From contig NC_068939.1 of assembly GCF_016801865.2 (NCBI RefSeq), positions 92,772,879-92,836,878 on the forward strand: a stretch of DNA of 64,000 nt, given 5' to 3'. The stretch comes from Culex pipiens pallens. Its lineage: Eukaryota > Arthropoda > Insecta > Diptera > Culicidae. Position 1 is the stretch's first letter. Each line of letters begins with the position of its first letter. The notes under the pieces were generated by a model. That model did not search any database. It worked only from the letters and a program-made list of their open reading frames with translations, and had not been told where the DNA came from. Of this stretch, positions 23,834 through 33,500 are shown piece by piece. The position numbers were made by a program, and so were the translations under genes.

Positions 23834-25493
23834 CTGCAAAAAGGTAATGTTCGTGTTCGGCTGGTCTCTCGGGAAGGGAAAAGTCTGTGGGGCCGATCGA
23901 AAGGGGCTGGAAAATTTGTTCTGTGGACAGACGAGTAATACAACAGACGGAAGGGCGTGTTTGAGTTTGGTGTGGTGGTGTGTGAATGTGAGAGTGGAGT
24001 GGTGTGAATATTTGGTGAAATAATGTGTTGGTGGAGTGTGGGTGGAAAACGTTGGAAAATAAAAATTAAAAGTGTTGACAAAAGCAGTTCTCACACAGGC
24101 AACAGAAAGGTGTTAGGAACACTCACACTTTAGTTATGTACATGATAATTGATTATGTAGTTTGGAAAATATTGTCTGTCTGTGTACTTTACGGGAAACT
24201 CTCTTCTATTACTATGATTTTTTCTTTTTTCAAATGTCAATTCCATGCAATCAGAAAATGCATTAAAGTGACTGCAGGACGCATAAGTGACGACTTCCAT
24301 TACAAACATGATTTAACGTTCGAAGATATAAATGTTGCTACCCTGACAATATTTCCCTCTACAAGTTGTTGAATAAAAAACATGTCTTATCTGAAATCTC
24401 CGAACGATAGAGGCTTTCCATTTAGGTTTATCAAGGTAAACAACGGTCCTTTGCTATACAACACAACATTGGAGCAATTACAAGCAAAACAATGTATTAA
24501 TCTTCTCATTGAAAAGTGCCGGCGACAAAATTGGGCGAAAAGTTCACCGCCCGGAGATCGCGAGTTGGCGCGAGCGAATGAACACCGCGAAAAAAGATTC
24601 GGGGGTGCATTGGGGTTAAATGATCATTTCGTCATTCGGTTTAATCTAAAAATAATTATTTTTTCGTAAATATCGCTACTTTGATGCGATGTAATTCATT
24701 TTTACAGTTAATTAGGCATTGTTACATCAAATTTGACCTTTCAAACGCACTAGAAGGGCCAAATTTTAAAACATCAATGTTTGCCAATTTGACCGTGTTA
24801 CCCCCAATTCCCCTTGTAGAACAAAAGAAAAGTTCATCCGCGGTCTGTCAGCAGCGCGCTGTTTTGTTTGCTGGATCAACATTTGGAAATGTCGAACGTT
24901 GAAGGAAATCGCTCAAAAAATGGAAATTAACCGATTTCAAATGTTATGGCCGCAAATGAAAGGTAAGGGTGGCTATTTTTTTATTCCGATCTGTAAAACT
25001 AGTTCTGGCGAGGGTTCTGGGCACTACGGCAATAGATTTTACCGGCGGGTTGCTTCCGGTTGAATTTGATTTGAGGAGAAGGTTTTTCAATCCACCAGGG
25101 GCTTATTCGGGGGCAACAGTTTCGGTAATCCGGAACTTCCGGTAAGTTTCATATTTGCAGTGTTTAGCATGAAAAACAAACTTAGACCAATCTTTCAAGT
25201 GTGCGCTCTTTTTGAGGAGGGGCGCAAACCGAAGAAGAGTGCAACTCGGGGGAGCGTTTTTTCGGGGTTTGAGCGCAAATCGAAGGAGCGTTATTCCGGG
25301 GTTTTGGCGTAAAATGGGATTTTCTTTTTTAATTTTACTTACAATTAAATGAATCATTTATATAAGGGGTCATCCACAAAACACTGATAATGGGCCATCC
25401 TCAAATCTGGGTATCCAAGAACTCCCGGATGTCATGGCCTAGATAGCTACCTGATCAACGGAGGTCTATATGGGTGAATTAACCATCGGTATA

Positions 25494-25731
25494 CACTCAA
25501 CCCCCGATGGTTGGTTACTTTTTCGTTTGACACTTTTTTAGTTTGTACCCCGTTGGTTGGTCAAAGTCTAACTAAAAAGTGACGAACTGTCACTTTTTAC
25601 ACGGCGCTCACGCACACTATCAAAACACACGTTTGGTAGTGTGCGTGAACCCCGTGTAAAAGGGGTGTCAAACTAAAAAGTGACCCCGTTCGTCTGACAA
25701 CAGTTGGTGTCAAACCATCGGGGTTTGAGCG
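25494..25731. mobile_element. 238 bp MITE with TA target duplication
   Basis: The ends CACTCAACCCCCGATGGTT and AACCATCGGGGTTTGAGCG are inverted repeats. The flanks are TA (25492-25493 and 25732-25733). The partner arm of the host element at about 27320 has the uninterrupted site, reading CGGTGTAGCTTCAG on its minus strand, so the insertion and its TA duplication are directly visible. It is non-coding. Confidence 0.85.
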
Positions 25732-25978
25732 TAGCTTCAGTGAACAACGATGGACACACTGGGGTACGTTGGATTGTTATAAGTCTTCTAAGAACTCCTT
25801 GATGTTATGACCTGGATATCAACCAGATCAACGGAGGTCTATATGGGTGAATTAACCATCGGTATAGCTTCATTTTGCTTCAGTGAACCACGATGGATAC
25901 CCTTCGCCATGTTGGATTATTATGGGTCCTCCAGGAACTCCCGGGAGTTATGACCTGATGATCCAAGGCTGTATATCA

Positions 25979-26171
25979 TAGGTACTCACGATCCTGCTTT
26001 GCATTAGTGTGAGTGCATGACTCCGTGCCACTAAAACCAAAACAATAACAAACGAACAATGGACCGTGCCAGGAAAAGCAAAACATAAACAATGTCAGTG
26101 GCAGTGGAGTGAGAGAGTCAGAGATAACGATTTTGACAACCGCACTACTACACACTCGCGAGTACCTTAGG
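25979..26171. mobile_element. Small MITE-like unit with GGTACTC ends
   Basis: TAGGTACTCACGA at the left is mirrored by TCGCGAGTACCTTA at the right, and the segment interrupts the surrounding tandem array. Inner similarity is weak, so this is tentative. Confidence 0.4.
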
Positions 26172-26849
26172 TAGAAAGCCATGCTGATGATCTACCTAAT
26201 CAACGGGGGTCTATATGGGTGTATTAACCTTTGTAACTATAAGCTTTTTTAGACTAAAAAAAGTTTTTTATTCAAACCTGGTCATAACTTAAAACTTTGC
26301 CAATGGTTGGTATTCAGAAAATCTTATCTCAAGATACAGATTTGCGAAAACTTGTATAGACAGACACCATTTTGTATGAAGAATATGAGGCAATAGTGCA
26401 CAATAACTATTTTGGCCATAAAAAACATCAATGGACAAGGTTTCATACAAATCTGAAAATGCAATCAAAAGTCGATTTGCAATAACGAAAGGAATTAAAT
26501 ACTTTGTTGAATCCAAATTAACGCCTCATTTTTCTGTTTGTTTGTTGTTGTGCAGGTTTGGTTTCAAATATTTCGTTTGATATGTTTCTGTTTCAATTGG
26601 GCCCAAAGGTGAAGCTTACATTTGTGATATTATTGTTCACAACGATAAAGCTTATTTTTCTGAGTACAATGACACTTTGTACGACCGAGAAGGATTTAAA
26701 ATCGATTTTAAATCAATTTAAAAAAAAATCACAGCTCGTTCTAAGCGGACCTTAGTTGATTCATCCAAAAAAAAATGTTGTCCTGTCCTATTTTTTGCAT
26801 TTAAATAAAAAAAATGATCAAAAATGGGTTTTAATCTGTTTTTTACCGT
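26172..26849. other. Core of the inverted-arm element, nothing recognised
   Basis: About 700 bp of AT-rich sequence between the arrays. No frame with transposase-like residues is visible. Confidence 0.5.
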
Positions 26850-26925
26850 TCTAGATTAAATTTTCAAAACAACCTATCCCTCATGGGTTTCCTATGCAGA
26901 TAGGGCCTTTTGAAAATTTAATCGA
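26850..26925 (-). repeat. 76 bp palindromic repeat, copy 2
   Basis: It is the exact reverse complement of 22797-22872 over all 76 bases by eye. It sits in the central spacer of the 24481-28442 element. Confidence 0.9.
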
Positions 26926-28313
26926 GCGTTGAACATAACAATTGACTCAGGGCTTTAGGACCCTATTGTCTATATGAGTGAATTGATCATTGGTGTGGCT
27001 TCAGGTAGTGAACAACGATAGATACTCTGGGGTACGTTGTTATCGATCATCCAAGAATTCCAGGAAGTGATGACCTGATGATCTACCTGATCAACGCGAA
27101 ACTATATGGGTATATCAACCATCGGTATCGCTTCAAGAAGCTTCAGTGGACCAGGATGGACACTTCGCACCATGCTGGATTGTTATGGGTTTCCCAGGAA
27201 CTCTCGGAAGTCAGGTAAATCATCAGGTCATAAATCCCGGGAGTTCCTGGAGGACCCATAATAATCCAACATGGCGAAGGGTATCCATCGTGGTTCACTA
27301 AAGCTATCTGAAGCTACACCGATGGTTAATTCACCTATATAGACCTCCGTTGATCAGGTAGCTATCTAGGCCATGACATCCGGGAGTTCTTGGATACCCA
27401 GATTTTAGGATGGCCCATTATCAGTGTTTTGTGGATGACCCCTTATATAAATGATTCGTTTAATTGTAAATAAAATTAAAAAAGAAAATCCCATTTTACG
27501 CCAAAACCCCGGAATAACGCTCCTTCGATTTGCGCTCAAACCCCGAAAAAACGCTCCCCCGAGTTGCACTCTTCTTCGGTTTGCGCCCCTCCTCAAAAAG
27601 AGCGCACACTTGAAAGATTGGTCTAAGTTTGTTTTTCATGCTAAACACTGCAAATATGAAACTCACCGGAAGTTCCGGATTACCGAAACTGTTGCCCCCG
27701 AATAAGCCCCTGGTGGATTGAAAAACCTTCTCCTCAAATCAAATTCAACCGGAAGCAACCCGCCGGTAAAATCTATTGCCGTAGTGCCCAGAACCCTCGC
27801 CAGAACTAGTTTTACAGATCGGAATAAAAAAATAGCCACCCTTACCTTTCATTTGCGGCCATAACATTTGAAATCGGTTAATTTCCATTTTTTGAGCGAT
27901 TTCCTTCAACGTTCGACATTTCCAAATGTTGATCCAGCAAACAAAACAGCGCGCTGCTGACAGACCGCGGATGAACTTTTCTTTTGTTCTACAAGGGGAA
28001 TTGGGGGTAACACGGTCAAATTGGCAAACATTGATGTTTTAAAATTTGGCCCTTCTAGTGCGTTTGAAAGGTCAAATTTGATGTAACAATGCCTAATTAA
28101 CTGTAAAAATGAATTACATCGCATCAAAGTAGCGATATTTACGAAAAAATAATTATTTTTAAATTAAACCGAATGACGAAATGATCATTTAACCCCAATG
28201 CACCCCCGAATCTTTTTTCGCGGTGTTCATTCGCTCGCGCCAACTCGCGATCTCCGGGCGGTGAACTTTTCGCCCAATTTTGTCGCCGGCACTTTTCAAT
28301 GAGAAGATTAATA

Positions 28314-28426
28314 AATGGGCCCAAGCCGAAGTGTAAACAAACAGTCTGTCCTGCTTACGTCAGTGGATGTTTACATTAGGAACGAGCAGGACAGACCATT
28401 TGTTTACACTTCGGCTTGGGCCCATT
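28314..28426. mobile_element. 113 bp MITE with AATGGGCCC ends and TA duplication
   Basis: Its inverted ends share AATGGGCCCAAGCCGAAG and the following bases, about 28 in all before the first mismatch. TA flanks it on both sides (28312-28313 and 28427-28428). The matching left arm of the host element at about 24490 lacks it, reading straight through TTAATACATTG on the minus strand, which is the empty site. Confidence 0.9.
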
Positions 28427-28740
28427 TACATTGTTTTGCTTGAATTTACTGCAACATCGAACAATGATAAGTTTTGGAATTTTTCATGTAAGTGAAACTT
28501 TTTAGTTTTTTATCTTTGACCAAAGAGGGCATCATAACTTCATCCATACAAATTTTCATACAGTTTGGGTTGTTGTCCATACAAAAATGCTATCAATATA
28601 TTAAAAAATCGCTTTTTTGGGAGGCTTGGGAGTCCGTGTAAGTTGGACATGCGTTGGGCGTTCCAGTGTTAACAACAACAGTGGACTCTCTCGTTGTCGA
28701 TATTGAAGGGACCGTCGAGTAGCATGCTTTAATTTTATAG

Positions 28741-29022
28741 AACACAAGCCTTACCCGACAAACTTCGTTCAGTCTTTTTTCTTTTGTTGACGTTTTTAAC
28801 TTTTTTGCTTATGCAGCCTCCTGTGATCAAAATTTGATTTAAGGTAACTTTTCCCATACAATCGGCAGATTTTCCGGAATCGGTTCCAGAGTGGCCTAAG
28901 TTGTAACTTTTTGGCGTAAGAACCTTCCTTGGACTTATACGAACCCAACGGAACAAAGAGCACCTCGATCCGACGTTCCGTGTTGAACTGATTCGCGTTC
29001 GAACAAAACCGTCGAAATCTTC
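28741..29022 (-). repeat. 280 bp interspersed repeat, copy A
   Basis: On the minus strand it opens AATTTCGACGGTTTTGTTCG-like, carries GATCGAGGTGCTCTTTGTT, GAACCGATTCCGGAAAATCT and GATCACAGGAGGCTG, and ends GTTTGTCGGGTAAGGCTTGT. It is followed by AT dinucleotides. Confidence 0.85.
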
Positions 29023-29041
29023 TTTATATAATTATATATCT

Positions 29042-29325
29042 ACAAGCCTTACCCGACAAACTTCGTCTTGTATTTTTTTCATTTCTTGACGTTTAAAGCT
29101 TGTTTGCTTATTCAGCCTCCTGTGATAAAAAATTGAGTTTACGTAATTTTTCCCATACAATATGCAGATGCTCCGGAATCGGTCCCAGAGTGGCCAAAGT
29201 GGCATTTTTTAGCATATAAACCTTCCTTGGGCTTACACGAACCCAACGCAACAAAGAGCACCTCGATCCGACCTTCCGTGTTGAATTGATTCGCGTTCGA
29301 ACAAAACCGTCGAAATTTTTTATAT
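29042..29325 (-). repeat. 280 bp interspersed repeat, copy B
   Basis: Same family and orientation as copy A, about 300 bp away. It ends in a TATATA run that forms the axis of symmetry with copy C. Confidence 0.85.
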
Positions 29326-29337
29326 ATATAGATATAT

Positions 29338-29622
29338 ATAAAAAATTTCGACGGTTTTGTTCGAACGCGAATCAGTTCAGTACGGAGCGTCGGATCGAGG
29401 TGCTCTTTGTTGCGTTGGGTTCGTATAAGTCCAAGGAAGGTTCTTACGCCAAAAAGTGTCAATTTTGGCCAATCTGGAACCGATTCCGGAAAATCTGCAG
29501 ATTGTATAGGAAAAGTTGCGTAAAACCAAATTTTGATCACAGGAGGCTGAATAAGCAAACAAGCTAAAAACGTCAAGAAACCAAAAAGGGCAGGACGAAG
29601 TTTGCCGGGAAAGGCTTGTATT
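29338..29622 (+). repeat. 280 bp interspersed repeat, copy C
   Basis: Inverted relative to A and B, so B and C meet head to head over TATATATAGATATATATA. The long frames crossing these copies are shadows. Confidence 0.85.
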
Positions 29623-29627
29623 ATATA

Positions 29628-29910
29628 AAAAATTTCGACGGTTTTGTTCGAACGCGAATCAATTCAACACGGAACGTCGGATCGGGGTGCTCTTTTTTGC
29701 GTTGGGTTCGTGTAAGTCCAAGGAAGGTTCTTACGCCAAAAAGTTACAACTTTGGCCACTCTGGAACCGATTCCGGAAAATCTGTGGATTGTATGGGAAA
29801 AGTTACGTAAACTCAAACTAAGATCACAGGAGGCTGAATTAGCAAACAAACAAGAAACGTCAGGAAACCAAACAAGGGCAGGACGAAGTTTGCCGGGAAG
29901 AGCTTGTTTT
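29628..29910 (+). repeat. 280 bp interspersed repeat, copy D
   Basis: A direct repeat of copy C, ending GTTTGCCGGGAAGAGCTTGT followed by T and TA runs. Confidence 0.85.
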
Positions 29911-31422
29911 TTTATATATATAGATAAAATCAAAGCATGCTACTTGAAGGGACTGCAAATTTTTTTGACAGATAGATATCGACATATTGATATCGAGAAG
30001 GTTGACAGTCAGAGTGCCAACTAGCCGACTGTAGCAGATATCGACGAGAAGAGTTCAGGAAAAAAATGTTACACCAAGAAAAAATGTAACTCAGTTTTAT
30101 TTCGCTTTTTCAAACACAAAAACAATCATTTATATTCTTTATATGTAATTTGATGATCGGAAAATGACCTACGGATTTGCTTCAAAAACATTGGAGATTT
30201 GACTTTCGGTAGCTGAGACCATTGCAGAAAAAGAAACAAATATTAAAATATGATGTGTTCTAAGTGCTAAGAAAAAGTCGTTACAGATGCTGTATCTCAG
30301 CCATAAAAAAACACCGAATCGATCAGAAAATCCGATTTTTGAATGTTATGATAGCATTTTTGTATGGACAGGTGCCACAATATACTAGGATTTGTGTGGA
30401 TGAACTAATGATGCAATATGCCCCCTATGATTACAGAGGAAGTACTTACAAAATTTCAGCCGAATAAAAAATATATAAATAAATTGCCCATTCTCGGGAG
30501 CATTGTTTTCTTATGTGAGTTTGAATGAAAATGATTTGGATGAATATCGACCTGTCTTAAAAATGTTTAATGACTGCAAACATGTTTTTTTAGTGTCCTT
30601 TGTTGTCAAAAATGTGCTTTTATGTTGATGTTAGAAGAATGCTATTTGATCACGCGTAAGTCGCAAACACATCCACTCATACAACAACCATACACGAAGA
30701 GTTTTATAATAATTGTCTTGCTTTCAAAGTTTCCAACAAACTTATAGAATCTTTTTTTCTTTTCTTGTGAAAGGAGTGATTGGATTTTCTTTTGGACTTG
30801 AGATCATTGTGTTATTTTTATAAAGTTATTTATATAGATTTAAAAATCATAGTAGAACATATGTTTAAAATTTATTACATGATAAATAATTGTTTTTAAA
30901 AACTGCTTTTTAGGAAAATTCATGATAGCCATGCCTGAAATAAACAAAAATTTGCTACAAATTTTCCTTGTGTGCTGTCTGTATATCATTAAAAGATTTG
31001 TTGCAATACTACAGAAAAAATCTCTACACAATAAAATGATACTTCAGCAAATTCATAAACATTTGCAGAGTACTGAAAACTTTTGTGAAACATTGTGTCG
31101 TCTTTGGCGCTAACATTGATGTGCATCTTCTAAACCAATGGCTAAACATCGTTAAGAATGATAAGTTAGTAAATCCATAAAAAATATATAAATTGAAAAC
31201 TAGCACATTCCTTACGCAGATGCTATTCGCTACCAACAACAAAATTATATTAAATTATATCGGTTTACAACTTTGAATATGCAACAGTAGTAAGATACAT
31301 CTCAAATGTACAGCAAATACAGCAAGTTCAAAGTATATGTAGGAGATAATAGTGGGCTAGAGAGTAGATACTAATAACGAGCCGACAACAGCGAGCTAGG
31401 AGTCAATGATTGAAAACTGTAC

Positions 31423-31536
31423 CTTCGACGTGCAAAAACAACACTCAAACTCGGATGGCAGTTCAGTATCGGACTTGTCCCGTTTACTGGTGGAAGATGT
31501 TTCTAAAGCAACTTGTCGTCGAAGTTCTTCTACTTC
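31423..31536 (-). CDS. Shab: Shab coding exon (FECCFCTSK)
   Basis: It encodes 38 residues, phase 0 to phase 0, from acceptor TCGTTCTAG to donor AAG|GTACAG. It starts EVEELRRQVALE, a possible short helix, and ends with the Cys-rich EFECCFCTSK, a hallmark that I recognise from the Drosophila Shab tail just before the KEFxDAEG segment. The next exon (19691) continues EYKEFIDAEG without a gap, which confirms the splice. The exon is the natural branch point for the candidate short C-terminus at 23768-23833. Confidence 0.93.
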
Positions 31537-33047
31537 CTAGAACGAGTGGGTGGTTATTTTGAAAAAAAAGGAAGGACAATAGAACGGAACAGGGTCAATA
31601 GAGAGAGAAAGAAAGGGGTGAAGGGGGAGGGAGAGAGAGAGAACGAGATCAAAACAAAAAAGGGAGGAACAGTGAACCGAGTTAGAAGGTGTGATGGGGG
31701 AGGAGATCGAAGGGTTTCGTACGAAGGCATCGGTGGAAAGCAGAAAAACAGAGCAAATAGGTTGACAACAAGTAGAACGAAGTAAGTGAGTAGAATGTGG
31801 ATGAAGAGGGTGAGATTAATGAATTAGTGAAGGTTTGAAACGTGCAGAGTAGGTGAACAGTTTTGAAGGGAAATGTCAAATTTAGTCTACATTGTGTTTA
31901 TGATGATGTTCCAGAAACTTTCGGATTGATTACTCTTTTCTTACTACGAAACTCTGAATGACTAGAACATTCAAAACCTCGTTTTGTTAATTCTTCAAAA
32001 TGATGAAATTGTACAGAATTTATATATTTTTCACTGAAAATTTTAAGAAACACCTTAATGGGCACTATCCTAAAAACTATATTTTGATTAGTAATGAGTA
32101 GTGCGCTCTTAGGTTAGATAAACCATGCAGTTTCTGGAACATCAATTATGTCAATGAAAGTTTATATAAAAGTTTAATGTCAGTGAAAATGTCATCATTG
32201 TTAAAAAAAATCTTTTAGAATAACCACTTTGATACTTTAAAAAAATATTTATCTACTGTTTTTAAGAAAATTTTATACTTGTTTTGTTTGTTTTAAAAAT
32301 AAACTGCACGTGATTCGATGAGTACTCAAAAATTAAACTGCAAGTGTTTTGCAATCAAAAAGCTGCGATTAGACAAAAATCTGTGATACGCACATTTGGT
32401 ATTCTTATACGTGATTAAAAGTCGTTCAGTGTCCAATTTCAACACTAGTACAATTTTCAGAAAACTTCTTTTAATCATTTTGCTGAGCTTAAAAAGTTGG
32501 CAAAAAATAAGATCGCATCGCAGAGTGGCAAAAAAGCAAAAACATACGTAATTTGAAAGCTTATTTTTGAGTGGGGGTGTTTGAAAAAAAACGGGAACAA
32601 ATTTTCCAACTTGGTTTGCTTTCAGGTTGTTTTGGGAATTAAGAACCAACCAAGTACGCGCATTTTTGCTGTTAAGTTAGTTAAGGTAAGAAGTTGGGAA
32701 ATACCTCGGTGCTCCATTGATTGTTGTAGTACTATAGAGAGTTGGTTTAGGGAAATTCAATGTATACGTTATATTTACAATTACTGTTCGGTAATCAGTT
32801 TGGAAATGCATGTGAGTGAAAATTAGAGTCGTTGAAAATGTGTTACTTTAGAGGGCAAGCTTTGAGAGGTCAGATTAGGAGTTTTGGTCGAGTTCTACAT
32901 GTACGCCGATTAGATGGTTAGATAGATTAGGACATTAACAGGCAAAACCAATTTAGAATGAGTATGACATTTAGTATAGTTGTGTGTTGAAACAAAAGGT
33001 CATAAAAATGGTAACATGAGGATGGTGGCTATTCAATCGATACATAC
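31537..33047 (-). other. Shab intron, purine-rich segment
   Basis: GCG|GTATGT donor. About 31560-31650 is strongly purine-rich (GAGAGAGAAAGAAAGGGG). No gene seen. Confidence 0.8.
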
Positions 33048-33218
33048 CGCCCTCGAACATGACAATGGTTCGTGCTGCGGCGTGTCTTGCATGATGAGTT
33101 GCTGATCCTCGGTTGCGTCCATGTCGATCATCATGTTGTGGTGTTGCATCGACGGACTGTACGGTGGAGCCGCCTCAGCATCCATTGGCCCCGTTGAGTT
33201 TTGTGGGTAATTTTCGGA
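33048..33218 (-). CDS. Shab: Shab coding exon
   Basis: It encodes 57 residues, phase 0 to phase 0, from acceptor CCAACTTAG to donor GCG|GTATGT. The sequence is acidic and Met/Gln/His-rich, with AAPPYSPSMQHHNMM and DATEDQQLIMQDTPQ. The corresponding part of Drosophila Shab holds a VPPYS-like motif followed by long Gln runs, so this exon appears to be a shortened equivalent without polyglutamine. It is disordered cytosolic tail. The length is a multiple of three with symmetric phase, so exon skipping would keep the frame. Confidence 0.88.
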
Positions 33219-33354
33219 CTAAGTTGGCACGGGATGAAAGTCAACGAAAAATGTTATTAGAATATTAACAAGTAATAAATCAAACACAAAACACAAGACA
33301 ACAAATGTTCAGAGTCCCTTCACCTATTGATTGTGAACCATCGCTAAAGTATAC
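33219..33354 (-). other. Short Shab intron (136 bp)
   Basis: CAG|GTATAC donor and CTTAG acceptor. It is the only short intron of the locus. Confidence 0.85.
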
Positions 33355-33500
33355 CTGTGAATTGATACTCTTCCTCAATCCAGCAGCGGAATGTTTGTAG
33401 TTTTTATAACACCCGATTCCGGTCATGGCAGGATTACGGCCACCACCAACCGAATCGCCCTCCTCCGTACTGTTGCCGTCCCCGGTTGAGAGATTGTGTC
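33355..33500 (-). CDS. Shab: Shab coding exon (HNLS...GCYKNY)
   Basis: It enters in phase 1 after TGACCTAG and leaves in phase 0 at CAG|GTATAC. It encodes HNLSTGDGNSTEEGDS, then GRNPAMTGIGCYKNY and ends in KSINSQ. This closely follows Drosophila Shab, where HNLS directly succeeds VDTG at the end of the core exon. With the core exon's last G the first codon is Gly (VDTG-HNLS). With the cassette exon included it becomes Arg. It is cytosolic tail close to S6. Confidence 0.95.

Larger units (their letters stand above)
25400..27385. repeat. Interrupted array of about 170 bp units
   Basis: The phrase GATCAACGGAGGTCTATATG, then GTGAATTAACCATCGGTAT, a GCTTCAGTGAAC segment, and AACTCCCGGGAG or variants recurs near 25455, 25825, 26195 and 27100 on the plus strand and near 27345 on the minus strand, in varied states of decay. 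It forms the inner part of the inverted-arm element. Confidence 0.7.
24481..28442. mobile_element. 4 kb element with long (about 0.95 kb) inverted arms
   Basis: The left arm, 24481 to about 25493, is mirrored at about 27310-28442 with very few differences. Landmarks are CAAGCAAAACAATGTA at the outer tip, the frames at 24681-24902 and 27906-28127 (identical 73-residue translations), and AAAACACTGATAATGGGCC near the inner end. Inside lie a tandem array, several nested MITEs and about 700 bp of unrecognised sequence. No transposase is recognised. The 73-residue frame (contains NLTVLPPIPLVEQKK) has no family I know and is probably repeat sequence. Outer boundaries are approximate and no target duplication is clear. 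Confidence 0.75.
28495..30475. mobile_element. Foldback element carrying four 280 bp repeats
   Basis: Imperfect inverted arms: GTCCATACAAAAATGCTATCA at about 28576 against TGATAGCATTTTTGTATGGA at about 30350, and TGAAGGGACCG...AGTAGCATGCTTT near 28705 against AAAGCATGCTACTTGAAGGG near 29935. Between them is the four-copy array. No open frame of note. Confidence 0.55.
19692..31422 (-). other. 11.7 kb Shab intron, repeat-rich
   Basis: The donor is TCGAAG|GTACAG and the acceptor is ACGTCCAG. Apart from the candidate last exon (23768-23833) and the repeats listed, no gene is seen. Unlisted parts (19692-20334, 30476-31422) hold nothing recognisable. Confidence 0.8.

Noticed and set aside
24681..24902. 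73-residue frame present twice with identical sequence
   Set aside because: It is the two arms of one inverted repeat; no known family and no second exon, so not called a gene.
29139..29576. 145-residue minus-strand frame and its neighbours
   Set aside because: Translation of the 280 bp repeat copies; the same text recurs in each copy and on both strands.
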